From an uncultured Lachnospiraceae bacterium (GTDB lineage Bacteria; Bacillota; Clostridia; Lachnospirales; Lachnospiraceae): a DNA stretch of 64,000 nt. The translations under genes and the position numbers were made by a program. The stretch covers positions 1 to 64,000 of the forward strand of contig CAJUTC010000013.1 of the NCBI GenBank assembly GCA_910589195.1, given 5' to 3'. A model generated the notes under the pieces. The model had not been told where the DNA came from. It worked only from the letters and a program-made list of their open reading frames with translations, and made no database searches. Shown here piece by piece: positions 51,676 through 61,324 of this stretch (the first letter of the stretch is position 1; each line of letters starts with the position of its first letter).

Positions 51676-53025
51676 TTATCCTTCCATCTTTTTAATATCC
51701 ATATCTTTCGGCAGCAATATGCTTAAAATAATCGACATAACAAATACGACAGCTACCACATTAGACGCGAATACAGACTGTACCAGGGGCGGGAAAATAT
51801 CCCAGATCCCTACTTCGCTTGCTGTGGTAAATCCGATTCCCACTGACAGGGAAAGGGATGCGATTACAATATTGCGCTGTTCAAAACCGCATGCGGCAAT
51901 CATCTGGATCCCGGATGTTAAGATGGATCCAAACATCATAATGGTGCATCCTCCTAAAACTGCATCTGGCAGGGATGCGAAAAAGTTTCCCACTGGCGGC
52001 AGAAGGCCTGCCAGGATCATGCTGACTGCCCCTGTCATGATGGTAAAGCGATTGACCACTTTCGTCATAGCTACCAGACCCACATTCTGGGAAAAGGAAG
52101 TAACCGGCGGACATCCAAATAATGCGGAAAACGCGGATGCATAGCCGTCACAAGCCAGTGAGCCGGAAATTTCTTCTCCCGTTATCTGACGGTCAAGACC
52201 GCCGGAAACCAGCGCGGAAGTATCTCCGATGGTTTCTGCTGCGGATACCAGGAAAATAATGCAAGCAGAAAGGATTGCCCCCGGATGGAACTCCGGCTTA
52301 AACGGCATGATCGTTGGAAGGGAAAGGATGCCTCCAGACATAATCAGGCTTAAATCCACTTTTCCCAGGAAAATTGCCAAAACATAGCCTACTATCAAAC
52401 CGGCTAACACAGAAAGCTGCTTTAAATACCCTTTTGCAAAAATATTCCACAGCAGGCAGGTAAGCAACGTAATACTTCCTAGCAGCAAATTCTGCGCGGA
52501 ACCAAAATCTTCATGATAGCCGCCGCCAAAAGAGCGGGCGCCTACCGTAAACAGGGAAAACCCGATGGCGGTTACTACAGAAGCTGCTACAATGGGAGTA
52601 ATAACTTTTCTCCAGTATTTTGCCAAAAGGCCTAATGTTCCTTCCACCAGGCCGCCAATCAAAACGGCGCCGATAACAGCCGGATAGCCGTAATTAGCCG
52701 AGATGGTACTAAGCACCGTTACAAAGGTAAAGCTGACTCCCATTACCACCGGAAGCCTGGATCCGATTTTCCATACCGGATAAAGCTGAATCATAGTCGC
52801 GATCCCTGCCACAAACATGGCATTTTGCAGAAGGACTCCTATCTGGGCTGTTGTTAACGCTGGTTTGGCAGCCCCTGCGATAATGGTAATCGGGGCAAGG
52901 TTTGACACGAACATTGCCAAAATATGCTGAAGACCAAAAGGAATCGCCTTTGCCACTGGCACCCTGCCATCCAGTTTATAAATATTGTGAATGCTGCAAT
53001 TTGCGTTTTTGCCTGTATTCCCCAT
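51676..53025 (-). CDS. NCS2 purine (xanthine-type) permease
   Basis: This 449-residue transporter with about 14 membrane segments has NCS2 motifs VSAAETIGDTSALV and CPPVTSFSQNVGLVAMTKVVNR, which follow the xanthine/uric acid branch rather than UraA. The substrate is probably xanthine or a related purine because it is the last gene of an operon with three xanthine dehydrogenase subunits. It starts 14 bases after the iron-sulfur subunit. Confidence 0.9.
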   Translation of the reverse strand: MGNTGKNANCSIHNIYKLDGRVPVAKAIPFGLQHILAMFVSNLAPITIIAGAAKPALTTAQIGVLLQNAMFVAGIATMIQLYPVWKIGSRLPVVMGVSFTFVTVLSTISANYGYPAVIGAVLIGGLVEGTLGLLAKYWRKVITPIVAASVVTAIGFSLFTVGARSFGGGYHEDFGSAQNLLLGSITLLTCLLWNIFAKGYLKQLSVLAGLIVGYVLAIFLGKVDLSLIMSGGILSLPTIMPFKPEFHPGAILSACIIFLVSAAETIGDTSALVSGGLDRQITGEEISGSLACDGYASAFSALFGCPPVTSFSQNVGLVAMTKVVNRFTIMTGAVSMILAGLLPPVGNFFASLPDAVLGGCTIMMFGSILTSGIQMIAACGFEQRNIVIASLSLSVGIGFTTASEVGIWDIFPPLVQSVFASNVVAVVFVMSIILSILLPKDMDIKKMEG

Positions 53026-53038
53026 ACTTTTGCCCCCT

Positions 53039-53533
53039 CTATTCTGCTTCTTTGTGGCTTGCCCGATATACCTCTTCTACAATCCGTTCCATTGCGTTCA
53101 GAATATTTTCATAACCGGTACAGCGGCACAAATGGCCGGATATTAATTTCTTCAGCTCTTCTCTGTTATATTTTTTACCGGTTCCTACTATCTCCACCGC
53201 GCTCATAATAAGGCCAGGAGTACAAAAGCCACACTGTACTGCCGCTTCCTCTATAAATGCCTTTTGAATCGGCGAAAGTTCTCCGTTGGGCCCTTTTAAG
53301 CCTTCTACGGTCATTACGCTTTTTCCGTCGGCCCAGATGGTCATATAAATACAGCTATCAATGGCTTCCCCATCCACTAATACGGTACAGGCGCCGCATT
53401 CTCCTACTTCACACCCCTTTTTTACAGATGTTAAGCCTAACTTAAGACGCAAGGTATCCAGAAGGGATTCCCGCTCATCTACAGCCAGCTCCCGCTCAAT
53501 CCCATTTACCTTCATATGGATAATCTTAAGCAT
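53039..53533 (-). CDS. xanthine dehydrogenase-type iron-sulfur subunit
   Basis: This 164-residue two-cluster 2Fe-2S protein has ferredoxin-type motif GCEVGECGACTVLVDG and the second cluster CGFCTPGLIM with HLCRCTGY. The length is normal for a separate subunit. It overlaps the FAD subunit by eight bases. It passes electrons from the molybdenum site to FAD. Its E. coli counterpart is called XdhC, distinct from the maturation factor at 15602-16633. Confidence 0.95.
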   Translation of the reverse strand: MLKIIHMKVNGIERELAVDERESLLDTLRLKLGLTSVKKGCEVGECGACTVLVDGEAIDSCIYMTIWADGKSVMTVEGLKGPNGELSPIQKAFIEEAAVQCGFCTPGLIMSAVEIVGTGKKYNREELKKLISGHLCRCTGYENILNAMERIVEEVYRASHKEAE

Positions 53534-54416
53534 CTAATTCACCTCCCCCTCGTTTAATCGCCTGATACAAAGCCCTTTTCGAAAGTTCTTCAATCAACTG
53601 GAGGCGGAACTCTTTCGACGCCCGCCAGGAGGAACGGGGATTTACCTCTGTTAAGGCCAGTTTCCCGAAAGCTTCTATGGCTTCTTTATCCGTAATCTGG
53701 CAGCCTTTTAAATGTTCTTCTGCTTTCCGGCACCGTAACGGGGTAGGGCCTGCTACGCCGTATCCCAAACGGACGTCCGCAATCCGCTTCTTATCCTCTG
53801 ACAGTTTAACCCTTACCGCACAGCCTAATGTAGCGATTTCCATGGCCTTCCGTTTTCCATACTTGATATATTGCCCTGTCCAGCCTTCAAAGCTGGTTTT
53901 CGGGATAATAAATCCCTTGCACACCTCACACCGCTCCCTGACGGTACGGCCAGGCCCGGTGTAAAATTCACAGACCGGAACCTGCCGTTCTCCAGAAGGG
54001 CCTTCCAGCACTGCTATGGCTTCTAATGTCCACATAGTGGACGCAGAGTCTGCTGAGGTAGCGCCGTTGCAGATATTTCCGCCTATGGTTCCCGTATTGC
54101 GGATCTGAGGGCCTCCTACCATATCCACCGCTTCCCCAAGCATAGGAATATGCTTCTGAATCAGGGGATCATTGGTTATGTGGGAAAACGAAGTCCCTGC
54201 CCCAATCCACAAGTTTCCATCGTCCAAAAGCTTAACGCCTTTTAATTCTTTTATATTATGGATGGATACCAGGGCACACCATGCGTCTTTTCCTTCCCTT
54301 ACCCGGATCAACACATCCGTCCCGCCACTGATTATTTGGGCTTTGGGCTCCCGTTCCAGGGCGGCTATGGCATCTTTTACGTCCTTTGCCTCATAAAATG
54401 ATTTAATATCAAACAT
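53526..54416 (-). CDS. xanthine dehydrogenase-type FAD subunit
   Basis: The product has 296 residues from ATG 54416 (AAGGAG site upstream). The PCMH-type FAD-binding motifs are AQIISGGTDVLIRVREG and GTIGGNICNGATSADSASTMW. The C-terminal CO_dh_flav_C domain follows. It overlaps both neighbours by eight bases. The subunit passes electrons to NAD or another acceptor. Confidence 0.95.
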   Translation of the reverse strand: MFDIKSFYEAKDVKDAIAALEREPKAQIISGGTDVLIRVREGKDAWCALVSIHNIKELKGVKLLDDGNLWIGAGTSFSHITNDPLIQKHIPMLGEAVDMVGGPQIRNTGTIGGNICNGATSADSASTMWTLEAIAVLEGPSGERQVPVCEFYTGPGRTVRERCEVCKGFIIPKTSFEGWTGQYIKYGKRKAMEIATLGCAVRVKLSEDKKRIADVRLGYGVAGPTPLRCRKAEEHLKGCQITDKEAIEAFGKLALTEVNPRSSWRASKEFRLQLIEELSKRALYQAIKRGGGELDA

Positions 54417-56835
54417 AGCCCTTCTCCTTAAACTTTTCAATCAACCTTTGTGCCGTCATGGGAACTTCATTCATATGAACTCCCGTTGCATGCAATATGG
54501 CATTACGAATCGCCGGGGCTACCGGTATGGCAGGCGGCTCTCCAAGGGACTTGTTCCCATAAGGGCCGGTAGGATCCTCTAACTGGATAAATGTTACATT
54601 TAATTCCGGCGTATCCATAGCTGTAGGGATTTTATAGTCCAGCAAGTTATTATTTAATGGCTTTCCGGTTTTTTCATCAATCAAAAGCTCCTCGGAAAGA
54701 CCGTAGCCTAACCCCATGCTCATACCTCCGTGAACCTGGGCCTCTGCCGTTTTGGGGTTAATCAAGATGCCGGAATCGTGAACATTAATTATGTCTTTTA
54801 CGGTCACCAGTCCTAAGGGCATATCAATCTCGATTTCTACAAAGCAGCAGCCGGAAGAAAAGGTATTGTCTTTACACTGGTTGGTTTCCTCTGCCGTAAT
54901 ATGAATCGAACGATCTAGGGAATAGAAGGCTGTATCCGCTACTACCGCCACATCAAACAGTTCTGGTTCCCCTCCTTTTACCAGAATCTTGCTGTCTGCG
55001 ATTTCCAGCATATCCCCTGTAATTTCTTCTTCCCGTGAAATGCCTAACGCTTCCCGAATCGTTTCTCCTGCTTCTCTTACCACATCTGCGTAAACGGTTT
55101 TTGACAGATCGGTTATATCGTGGTTTAGCATATAGGCCGCGTAATCCAATATCTTTTCCCGAAGCCGTTCCCCGCATTTTTTACAGGCCATACCGGATAC
55201 ATACGTTTGACGGGATGCATATGCCCCAGTATCAAATGGGGTGGTATCGGTATCCTGGGTGGAAATAATATACACCTTGTCAAAGGAGATTCCTGTGGAT
55301 TCTGCCGCCATCTGGGAAAATACCGTATCAGCGCCCTGGCCGATTTCCGTTGCCCCCATGCAAAGCTGGATAGAGCCATCCTGATTCAGTACCATTCTTA
55401 CGGATGCCGTTTCCAGAGAAATCGGATGCACCCCGGTCTTGTAGCAGAAAATAGCCATCCCCACTCCACGGCGCACCGGGCCGTCCTGATTTTGGTATGC
55501 TTTCCACTTTTCATCCCATTTAATATGCTTTTTCCCTTCCTCGATACATTTCTTTAAACCATATGTATGGAATGTAATTCCATTAGAAGGATCCACAAAT
55601 CCTTCTTCCATGCAGTTTTTCAGCCGGAATTGGCAAGGATCCATATTCAGTTCATAAGACAAGTCATCTGTAAGGCACTCAGCAAACCAGGCTGCCTGAG
55701 GAATTCCATATGCCCTCATGGCTCCTGCCGTAGGCGAAGAGGTGTATACGGTCCAGCAGTCTACCTCCGTTCCTAACTGATCTTGGTATAAGTCCTTAAA
55801 TACATTGCCGCAGTTGGCACAAATCGCATGCCCGTGGGATGCGTATCCTCCGTTATTGGCATAAGCATTCAGCTTCCTGGCCAAGATCCGCCCGTCTTTT
55901 GTAGCAAGGCCTTTGCAGAACCCCTTAATCGCATGGCGGGTACGGGTTCCTGAAATGGTTTCTTCCCTGCTGATTTCCAGCCTTACCGCCCGTCCCCCTA
56001 CGCTGACGGAAAGAAACGCGTTTAGCGGTTCATATAGCACATCCTGCTTATTGCCAAACCCTCCGCCAATATACGGTTTCACAATCCGCACCTTTCCAAC
56101 GGGAATGCCCAAAGCCTGTGCCGTACACCGCCTTACAATGTGAGGGATCTGGGTGGAAGATACCACCGTAACCTTTCCATTTACATCCACATAAGCCCAG
56201 GAAACTGGAAGCTCAATGTGGCAATGGGAAATACGGGGGGTATTATATTCTGCTTCAACCGAAACAAGCTGATCCGCGCCATACGTTTCTTTCGCTTCTT
56301 TCCAACCATCCTCATAAGTAAAATCATTTCTCACCATGGTCATATGCGAATGAACAATCACGTTATCCTTCCGGATATCCGGATGCAGCGGTGTAGCCCC
56401 TTCCTTCATGGCTGCTTCTACCGTAACAATCGGTTCATACTCCTCATACTCCACTTTTACCAGACGGGCCGCCTGAGCCGCCGCCACCTCATTTTCTGCA
56501 ACTACAGCAGCAATATCATCTCCGTAAAGCCGTACCCTTTGATTCAAAATCTTTCTGTCGCAAATATCCTGATGCTTTTCTTCCACGCTCCATGGATGCC
56601 CCGCCGTGGGGAATTGGCAGTCTGGCACATCAAAACATGTGACAATCTTCACTACCCCCGGCACCTTTAACGCTTCTTCCAAATCAAAACGCTTCACCAG
56701 GCCGTTTGCGATAGTGGAATGGATCACTCTGCCGTGGAAGATATCCTTCGGTTCCAGGTCAGCCGTATATTTGGCTTCTCCCGTTACCTTCCCGTAGGCA
56801 TCCACCCGCGTTTTTTCCTGCCCCACAATCTTCAT
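54409..56835 (-). CDS. xanthine dehydrogenase-type molybdenum subunit
   Basis: This 808-residue catalytic subunit binds molybdopterin. Features are GKVTGEAKYTADL at the start, YIGGGFGNKQDV, TAGAMRAYGIPQ, CMGATEIGQGADTVFSQ, and the catalytic Glu in NKSLGEPPAIPVAPAI. The Arg/Glu pattern fits purine hydroxylases; aldehyde or nicotinate enzymes remain possible. The operon also has a purine permease and a purine riboswitch, which support xanthine or hypoxanthine as substrate. First gene of the operon, with GGAGG before its ATG. Confidence 0.9.
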   Translation of the reverse strand: MKIVGQEKTRVDAYGKVTGEAKYTADLEPKDIFHGRVIHSTIANGLVKRFDLEEALKVPGVVKIVTCFDVPDCQFPTAGHPWSVEEKHQDICDRKILNQRVRLYGDDIAAVVAENEVAAAQAARLVKVEYEEYEPIVTVEAAMKEGATPLHPDIRKDNVIVHSHMTMVRNDFTYEDGWKEAKETYGADQLVSVEAEYNTPRISHCHIELPVSWAYVDVNGKVTVVSSTQIPHIVRRCTAQALGIPVGKVRIVKPYIGGGFGNKQDVLYEPLNAFLSVSVGGRAVRLEISREETISGTRTRHAIKGFCKGLATKDGRILARKLNAYANNGGYASHGHAICANCGNVFKDLYQDQLGTEVDCWTVYTSSPTAGAMRAYGIPQAAWFAECLTDDLSYELNMDPCQFRLKNCMEEGFVDPSNGITFHTYGLKKCIEEGKKHIKWDEKWKAYQNQDGPVRRGVGMAIFCYKTGVHPISLETASVRMVLNQDGSIQLCMGATEIGQGADTVFSQMAAESTGISFDKVYIISTQDTDTTPFDTGAYASRQTYVSGMACKKCGERLREKILDYAAYMLNHDITDLSKTVYADVVREAGETIREALGISREEEITGDMLEIADSKILVKGGEPELFDVAVVADTAFYSLDRSIHITAEETNQCKDNTFSSGCCFVEIEIDMPLGLVTVKDIINVHDSGILINPKTAEAQVHGGMSMGLGYGLSEELLIDEKTGKPLNNNLLDYKIPTAMDTPELNVTFIQLEDPTGPYGNKSLGEPPAIPVAPAIRNAILHATGVHMNEVPMTAQRLIEKFKEKGYV

Positions 56836-57103
56836 TTCCGCTTTCCTCCTTACTGCTTTTTGAGTACTCTTAAAAGCCTTTGCCTGGTATACAATCCAGA
56901 TTATATCCGGTCAGTACACTAAGCTTGCTTCCTATGATAATAGAATCAGCCAGCCGAAACCTATTAAAAGCAAGGCTTTTGTGAATACCCTTTTGGCGTG
57001 TTTTTGCTGCACATTGGTTCTCTTTCTCAACAAAAATCTTCTACTGCCATTCCTATTTTCCCGTATCTCCCAGCGTCCCTCTAACGCAAAGCTTCCGCAT
57101 AGC

Positions 57104-57141
57104 AAAAAGAGCTGACTACAAAAAGCTATGTAGTCAACTCT
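57104..57141 (-). terminator. riboswitch-controlled terminator
   Basis: On the minus strand AGAGTTGACTACA pairs with TGTAGTCAGCTCT (one mismatch) and is followed by TTTTT. Its 5' arm (57129-57141) consists of the 3' side of P3, J3/1 and part of the 3' side of P1 of the aptamer, so the two structures exclude each other. Confidence 0.8.
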
Positions 57142-57187
57142 TACGGTAGTTGGTAGAAACTCTGAGCCAATCCTCAGAATATACATA
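57127..57187 (-). promoter_or_regulatory. purine riboswitch aptamer, guanine type
   Basis: Reading 57187 to 57127 on the minus strand: P1 TATGTA/TACATA, J1/2 TATT, P2 CTGAG/CTCAG with loop GATTGG, the hallmark J2/3 GTTTCTACC, P3 AACT/AGTT with loop ACCGTAAG, and J3/1 GACTAC. The position that selects the ligand is C, so guanine, hypoxanthine or xanthine would be bound rather than adenine. The GG/CC loop contact is kept, though L2 is one base short of the usual seven. It stands between a sigma-A promoter and the xanthine dehydrogenase operon. Confidence 0.85.
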
Positions 57188-57220
57188 TCTGCAATCGAAG
57201 AATTCTATTGAGTTTCTTTT

Positions 57221-57249
57221 ATTATAGTATCTAAAAATTTTTTAGTCAA
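57221..57249 (-). promoter_or_regulatory. promoter of the xanthine dehydrogenase operon
   Basis: TTGACT (57244-57249) and TATAAT (57221-57226) on the minus strand with a 17-base spacer. The expected start is about 25 bases before the aptamer. Confidence 0.8.
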
Positions 57250-57296
57250 TGTTTTATTATCTAATTTTTTTTTGCCATTTTGTCTATTATGCACAA

Positions 57297-58811
57297 TCAG
57301 TCTACGTCAAGAAGTTCAAAATCCTCATCCGCTTCGTCGGAAGATTCTAATTGTTCTTCCTCTGATATCAGAATATCCAAATTTTCCACAGGTTCTATAT
57401 CCATCTGGGCGGCTGCCTGCTCTGGCCGGCCTAATGTATCAATAATATCAAAATCCTCATCATCTCTTTCTTCCTCAGCCAGCTCCTCCTCTTCAAAGGC
57501 TTGGATTTTTCCTTCTGTTTCATCCCTGGCTTCCCGGTCTTCCGGCACGACTCGTTCCTTACGAACTTCCCTGCGGTTTTCAAATGCCGGCTCCTTCTCT
57601 TTCGGAAGATTGCTTTGTTTGGAATCTTTTCCGGAACTTCTTGTAGCTAACAGTACAATTACCAAAATCAGCAGTACGGTAGCTACTGCCGCTAAGGCAA
57701 TAATAATATACATCCGGAACTGATAATCATCTAGCAGGCTGTTATACTGCCCAATTATTTCTTCCGTTTGTTCTTTCGTATAACCAGACTGTGCCGCCGG
57801 ATCCAGGAAATACCGCTGGATCGTTTTTTCAGTCAAATCATACCGATAAAAGCCCTTTTCACCGGTTATATCCATTGCGTAAAAAATGCAATACTGGTGC
57901 TCCGTTTCCGAACCCCAAACCCATCCGGCTACCTGATGCCCGTCAATATTTATGGTAATTCTGGAAAAGACCTCCGGAAGCTCTACCCCTTCTTCTGGCG
58001 GCAAAATGGTAATCGCTTTTTCCGCCGCTTCCAGGCTAACCCCTTCCGTGATTTCAGTATTTAATGTGCCTTCTGTTTCGCCTCCCTCACTTTTCGTTAC
58101 TGAGATGCTGTAATTTTTTACAGTAATCCCGTCAGGAGCAGTTACCCGGATAGAAACGGTGTTTTCTCCCATCTGAAGCCCCTCGCTGCCCTCTATGGCA
58201 ACATGGGAACCTTCCCCTGCCAAGGCCTGTACCTGAATCTGTTCCACATTCATTCCTACATGAACGGAATAGGTATCAATCAGCGGAGAAAATTCCGGCG
58301 TTAAGGTTCCCGGTGCCACAGCTAACATGGTCAAAAGGCCTTCTGCTGTTTCGGCCCCAGTGGAAGCGGCAGTAATGGTGGAACTGCCCTGGTGGCTGAT
58401 AGTAAGCGGCTGGGAATTATTATCATATACCTCCTGGGAACTAATGGTAATCTGGCTGGCGCCTTCCTTGATCAACTGGAACCGCATGGAAAACACAATA
58501 TTTGACAAATCCGCAGGATCCGGGCCTCCTCTTGCCCGAAGGGTTCCGGCCCCGCCTTCCACGCTATTGCCGTCAATAAACCTTAAAGCAGAAGAATCGT
58601 AAGCCAGTATCATATCTGCGCTTCCTAAGGATCCGTCTTCTGTGCTGATCTTCATGTTTACAGTCACTTCCTGGCCTACTTCCCCGGAAGGATCAGAAAA
58701 TGTAATTTTCCCGCTGGCTGCCATGGAAACCAGCAGCCCTGCCGGCATGATTGCCCACATAATGCATGTAAGCAAAATTCCAGCCAATGCTTGCTTTATC
58801 TTTTTACTCAT
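57297..58811 (-). CDS. cohesin-domain membrane protein
   Basis: The product has 504 residues. It has a signal peptide at 1-32. Residues 33-150 resemble a cohesin-type beta-sandwich (KITFSDPSGEVGQEVTVNMKI, LAYDSSALRF). Residues about 160-245 match a cadherin-like domain (GTLTPEFSPLIDTYSVHVG, VKNYSISVTK). A membrane helix lies at about 368-392, followed by an acidic cytoplasmic tail of about 110 residues. Its role is probably at the cell surface in adhesion or enzyme anchoring. It directly follows the glucosaminidase gene (16-base gap). Confidence 0.85.
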   Translation of the reverse strand: MSKKIKQALAGILLTCIMWAIMPAGLLVSMAASGKITFSDPSGEVGQEVTVNMKISTEDGSLGSADMILAYDSSALRFIDGNSVEGGAGTLRARGGPDPADLSNIVFSMRFQLIKEGASQITISSQEVYDNNSQPLTISHQGSSTITAASTGAETAEGLLTMLAVAPGTLTPEFSPLIDTYSVHVGMNVEQIQVQALAGEGSHVAIEGSEGLQMGENTVSIRVTAPDGITVKNYSISVTKSEGGETEGTLNTEITEGVSLEAAEKAITILPPEEGVELPEVFSRITINIDGHQVAGWVWGSETEHQYCIFYAMDITGEKGFYRYDLTEKTIQRYFLDPAAQSGYTKEQTEEIIGQYNSLLDDYQFRMYIIIALAAVATVLLILVIVLLATRSSGKDSKQSNLPKEKEPAFENRREVRKERVVPEDREARDETEGKIQAFEEEELAEEERDDEDFDIIDTLGRPEQAAAQMDIEPVENLDILISEEEQLESSDEADEDFELLDVD

Positions 58812-58826
58812 TGTTCTATCTCCAGT

Positions 58827-60896
58827 CTAATTTACAATCGTTACATTACTCCCGCCAGGGCCTGTTTGAATTCCTGAGCTTGTACCGCTTCCCGGATCAC
58901 CATATCCCGGGCCGCTGCCTGTCCCTCCAGAACCGGAGCCTTGAGCCTGACCGCTTCCGCTTACCCCGTTTTGGCGAATCCGTACCGTATACTCTCTGAC
59001 AGTGCCATCCTGTGCTGTAACTATAATTCTTACATCCGTAACCGTACCTGTCAGATTTATAGTACCTGCCCCGCTGATCTGGGCAGAAGAATCCACGGCA
59101 GTTGCACGGAGCATCACGCTGGATACCGTAGGATCCACAGTTACTTCATAAAAATTGGTATCCTGGTTAAAAGCCGGAGCCAGCGCATATCCATCAATAC
59201 TGATGGCTGAAAGTTTATTATTGGGACTTCCGTCAGAAGAAGGCTTAGGGCAAGGTTCCACCGGCATATTCCTGTAAATCGGAATCATAAACTGCATAGG
59301 CGCCTGACGCATGGACTGGGAATAAGCGCCTGCCATTTTAGCCCCTTCTGATGCCGCCCCTTCTATATTTGTCATATATTGATGTTTATAAAGATTGCTT
59401 CCCTGTACATTAAACTTCTTTAAATAAAAGGTATTCTGGCCTGCCTGGACATACGTTTGGCCATATTGGCAGGCGCCTCCGATAATAGCCTTGTCCACGC
59501 TGTTCCAAGGCCGCATATAATCACCTGGCTGGGAAGCATACCAAAGTCCCCTTTGTACGGCTGTCATTCCATTACTTGCGTAAGCTTCAAAGTTAAAAAA
59601 GTTGTAATACCCGTTTGCTCCTGAAATGGATTCACTTTGGCCTTGCGAACCCTGCTCCTGCAAGATCATGGCAGCTAAAACATATGGATTTACACCAGAC
59701 TGTACTGCCGCCTGCATCAGAATATCCACATAAGGCACAGTACCTCCTGTATAGGGAGTTTCTGAATTTCCGGAACCAATGCCAGGATTGGCGTTTGCCG
59801 CTGCAGTTTCTGTGGGAGTACTGCCGGAAGAAGAGCTTTGCTGTTCTCCAGGCCCTACCCGGATTACGGTAGCCGCCACCCGCTGGACTTTATGAGGGCT
59901 AATGGATAGCTCTGGCTCTGCCCTGCTTATATTTGTCCCTGGCGGAACTCCCACCTGCACATCCAACGGAACTCCTCCTGTCAAGCTGCCATACCCAGGG
60001 CCGTATTCTGTACTGCCAGTACCTGTACCTGGGTTTTGACTGTTTTCAACCGACGGCCCCGTACTGCCTCCACCAGTTCCCTGGTTATTCCCTCCTTGGG
60101 AAGCTGTGCTTCCTGTCCAGGTATCTCCAACCGCTGCCGCCCCTTCCAGAAATGTTCCCTTAACCAGAGTGGCCAGACCTTCCCGTGTATGGATGGAAGG
60201 ATCATAGCTTTGTCCTAAAAACTGAAATATGTAGGTTTCATTTAAAAAATTCCTTGGATCCATAAAATGACGGATAATACTCTCGCTGGCTGCCACCCAG
60301 CCGCTTCCGTCAAATCCGGGCCAGGTATTGGTGGCCCAGTCATAAGCGCCATCTGCTGTTGATTTCCAGGAAGAAGGCCTTTGGCTGCTGACCAAATTTC
60401 TTCCCACCAAGCTCTCATTTTGGATTACCTCGTTCCAGTCCAAACCTGTATCAAACGCGGTAAAGATCCACTGGGGATAGCGGGAATGAAGCTCCCGAAG
60501 GCCTGGACGGTACGATTCCGGAAATCCTTGGGCAGTTAAATAAGTTTCAAAATTAGTATCTGTGGTATAAGTAGCAGGAAATTTAATATAAGTTGACAGC
60601 ACATATCCTGTGGCTGCAACGCCGCCGCTTCCGGTAAAACGGATTTGATACCAGACCGCCCCGTCGCTGGCTGCCGCTTCATTAATTACCATAACTTGGG
60701 CGCCATAATCCAGCTTTCCCACAATAGAGTATCCTACGCCAGGGCCGCTGCGCACATTTAGCGAAGTGGCCTGCACACTGGCAGGCTGCTCTGCGCCAAA
60801 GCTGCTTTTCATCAGACCAAAAAACGAAAAGGGGGATTCCAGTATCATAAAAAGGCTCAGACCAAATGCCAAACTCTTTTTCCAGATTTTCTTCAT
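58827..60896 (-). CDS. secreted SH3-domain glucosaminidase
   Basis: The product has 689 residues with a signal peptide at about 1-34. An SH3b domain follows (VQATSLNVRSGPGVGYSIVGKL). The glucosaminidase-type region is in two parts: PESYRPGLRELHSRYPQWIF to about 255, and PYVDILMQAAVQSGVNPYVLAAMILQEQG to about 520, separated by about 140 residues of Gly/Ser/Thr-rich linker. A cadherin-like domain lies near 560-640, and the tail is Gly/Ser-rich. It probably cuts cell-wall glycan. Transcription starts from a strong promoter at 60959-60987. Confidence 0.85.
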   Translation of the reverse strand: MKKIWKKSLAFGLSLFMILESPFSFFGLMKSSFGAEQPASVQATSLNVRSGPGVGYSIVGKLDYGAQVMVINEAAASDGAVWYQIRFTGSGGVAATGYVLSTYIKFPATYTTDTNFETYLTAQGFPESYRPGLRELHSRYPQWIFTAFDTGLDWNEVIQNESLVGRNLVSSQRPSSWKSTADGAYDWATNTWPGFDGSGWVAASESIIRHFMDPRNFLNETYIFQFLGQSYDPSIHTREGLATLVKGTFLEGAAAVGDTWTGSTASQGGNNQGTGGGSTGPSVENSQNPGTGTGSTEYGPGYGSLTGGVPLDVQVGVPPGTNISRAEPELSISPHKVQRVAATVIRVGPGEQQSSSSGSTPTETAAANANPGIGSGNSETPYTGGTVPYVDILMQAAVQSGVNPYVLAAMILQEQGSQGQSESISGANGYYNFFNFEAYASNGMTAVQRGLWYASQPGDYMRPWNSVDKAIIGGACQYGQTYVQAGQNTFYLKKFNVQGSNLYKHQYMTNIEGAASEGAKMAGAYSQSMRQAPMQFMIPIYRNMPVEPCPKPSSDGSPNNKLSAISIDGYALAPAFNQDTNFYEVTVDPTVSSVMLRATAVDSSAQISGAGTINLTGTVTDVRIIVTAQDGTVREYTVRIRQNGVSGSGQAQGSGSGGTGSGPGYGDPGSGTSSGIQTGPGGSNVTIVN

Positions 60897-60958
60897 TTAT
60901 CTTCTCCTAATCGGTACCTTATGGTATGTATATCGTTAGTCAAAAATGTATCTCATCT

Positions 60959-60987
60959 ATTATAATGACAAATTTCTTAAGAGTCAA
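60959..60987 (-). promoter_or_regulatory. promoter of the glucosaminidase-cohesin genes
   Basis: On the minus strand TTGACT (60982-60987) and TATAAT (60959-60964) with 17 bases between. The remaining 61000-61237 is AT-rich and I see no gene in it. Confidence 0.75.
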
Positions 60988-61237
60988 TAAATTCTGGAGA
61001 AAGTTCACAAGGAAACCGGAATTTGTAAGATTTCGTAAAAAAAATAAAAGGACTTTTTGCCATTCAGGATTAAGGTGTTAAAAGGTATTTACGCTAATTA
61101 TTGTGTAAATTGTTTCAAAATTATAGCCAAAACAGTTCTGATTAAGTTACTTAATTGAGGGCAATTCATCATACGAATCACGAGTAATTGATACAATTTA
61201 TTTTTGAAAGACCTTTTGACATCCTAACCCTATAAAG

Positions 61238-61294
61238 CAAAAAAGCAGATAAGAACTTGCCTTTGTAACACAAAGGCGTGTATTTCTCATCTGC
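61238..61294 (-). terminator. terminator of the decarboxylase operon
   Basis: Outer arms GCAGAT/ATCTGC with an inner GCCTTTGTG/CACAAAGGC stem, followed on the minus strand by a run of T. About 30 bases past the alpha subunit stop. Confidence 0.75.
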
Positions 61295-61324
61295 TTCTTT
61301 TTCCGCTTTTTAACCAGCTAATCC

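Noticed and set aside
53039..56835. Carbon monoxide dehydrogenase (coxMSL) instead of xanthine dehydrogenase
   Set aside because: The three-subunit layout is similar, but no Cys-containing CO-dehydrogenase active-site loop is seen, and the purine riboswitch and purine permease point to a purine substrate.
56932..57186. 84-codon reading frame on the minus strand starting inside the purine aptamer
   Set aside because: It begins at an ATG within P1, lacks a ribosome site, runs through the aptamer and terminator, and its product resembles nothing. The RNA structure explains the conservation better.
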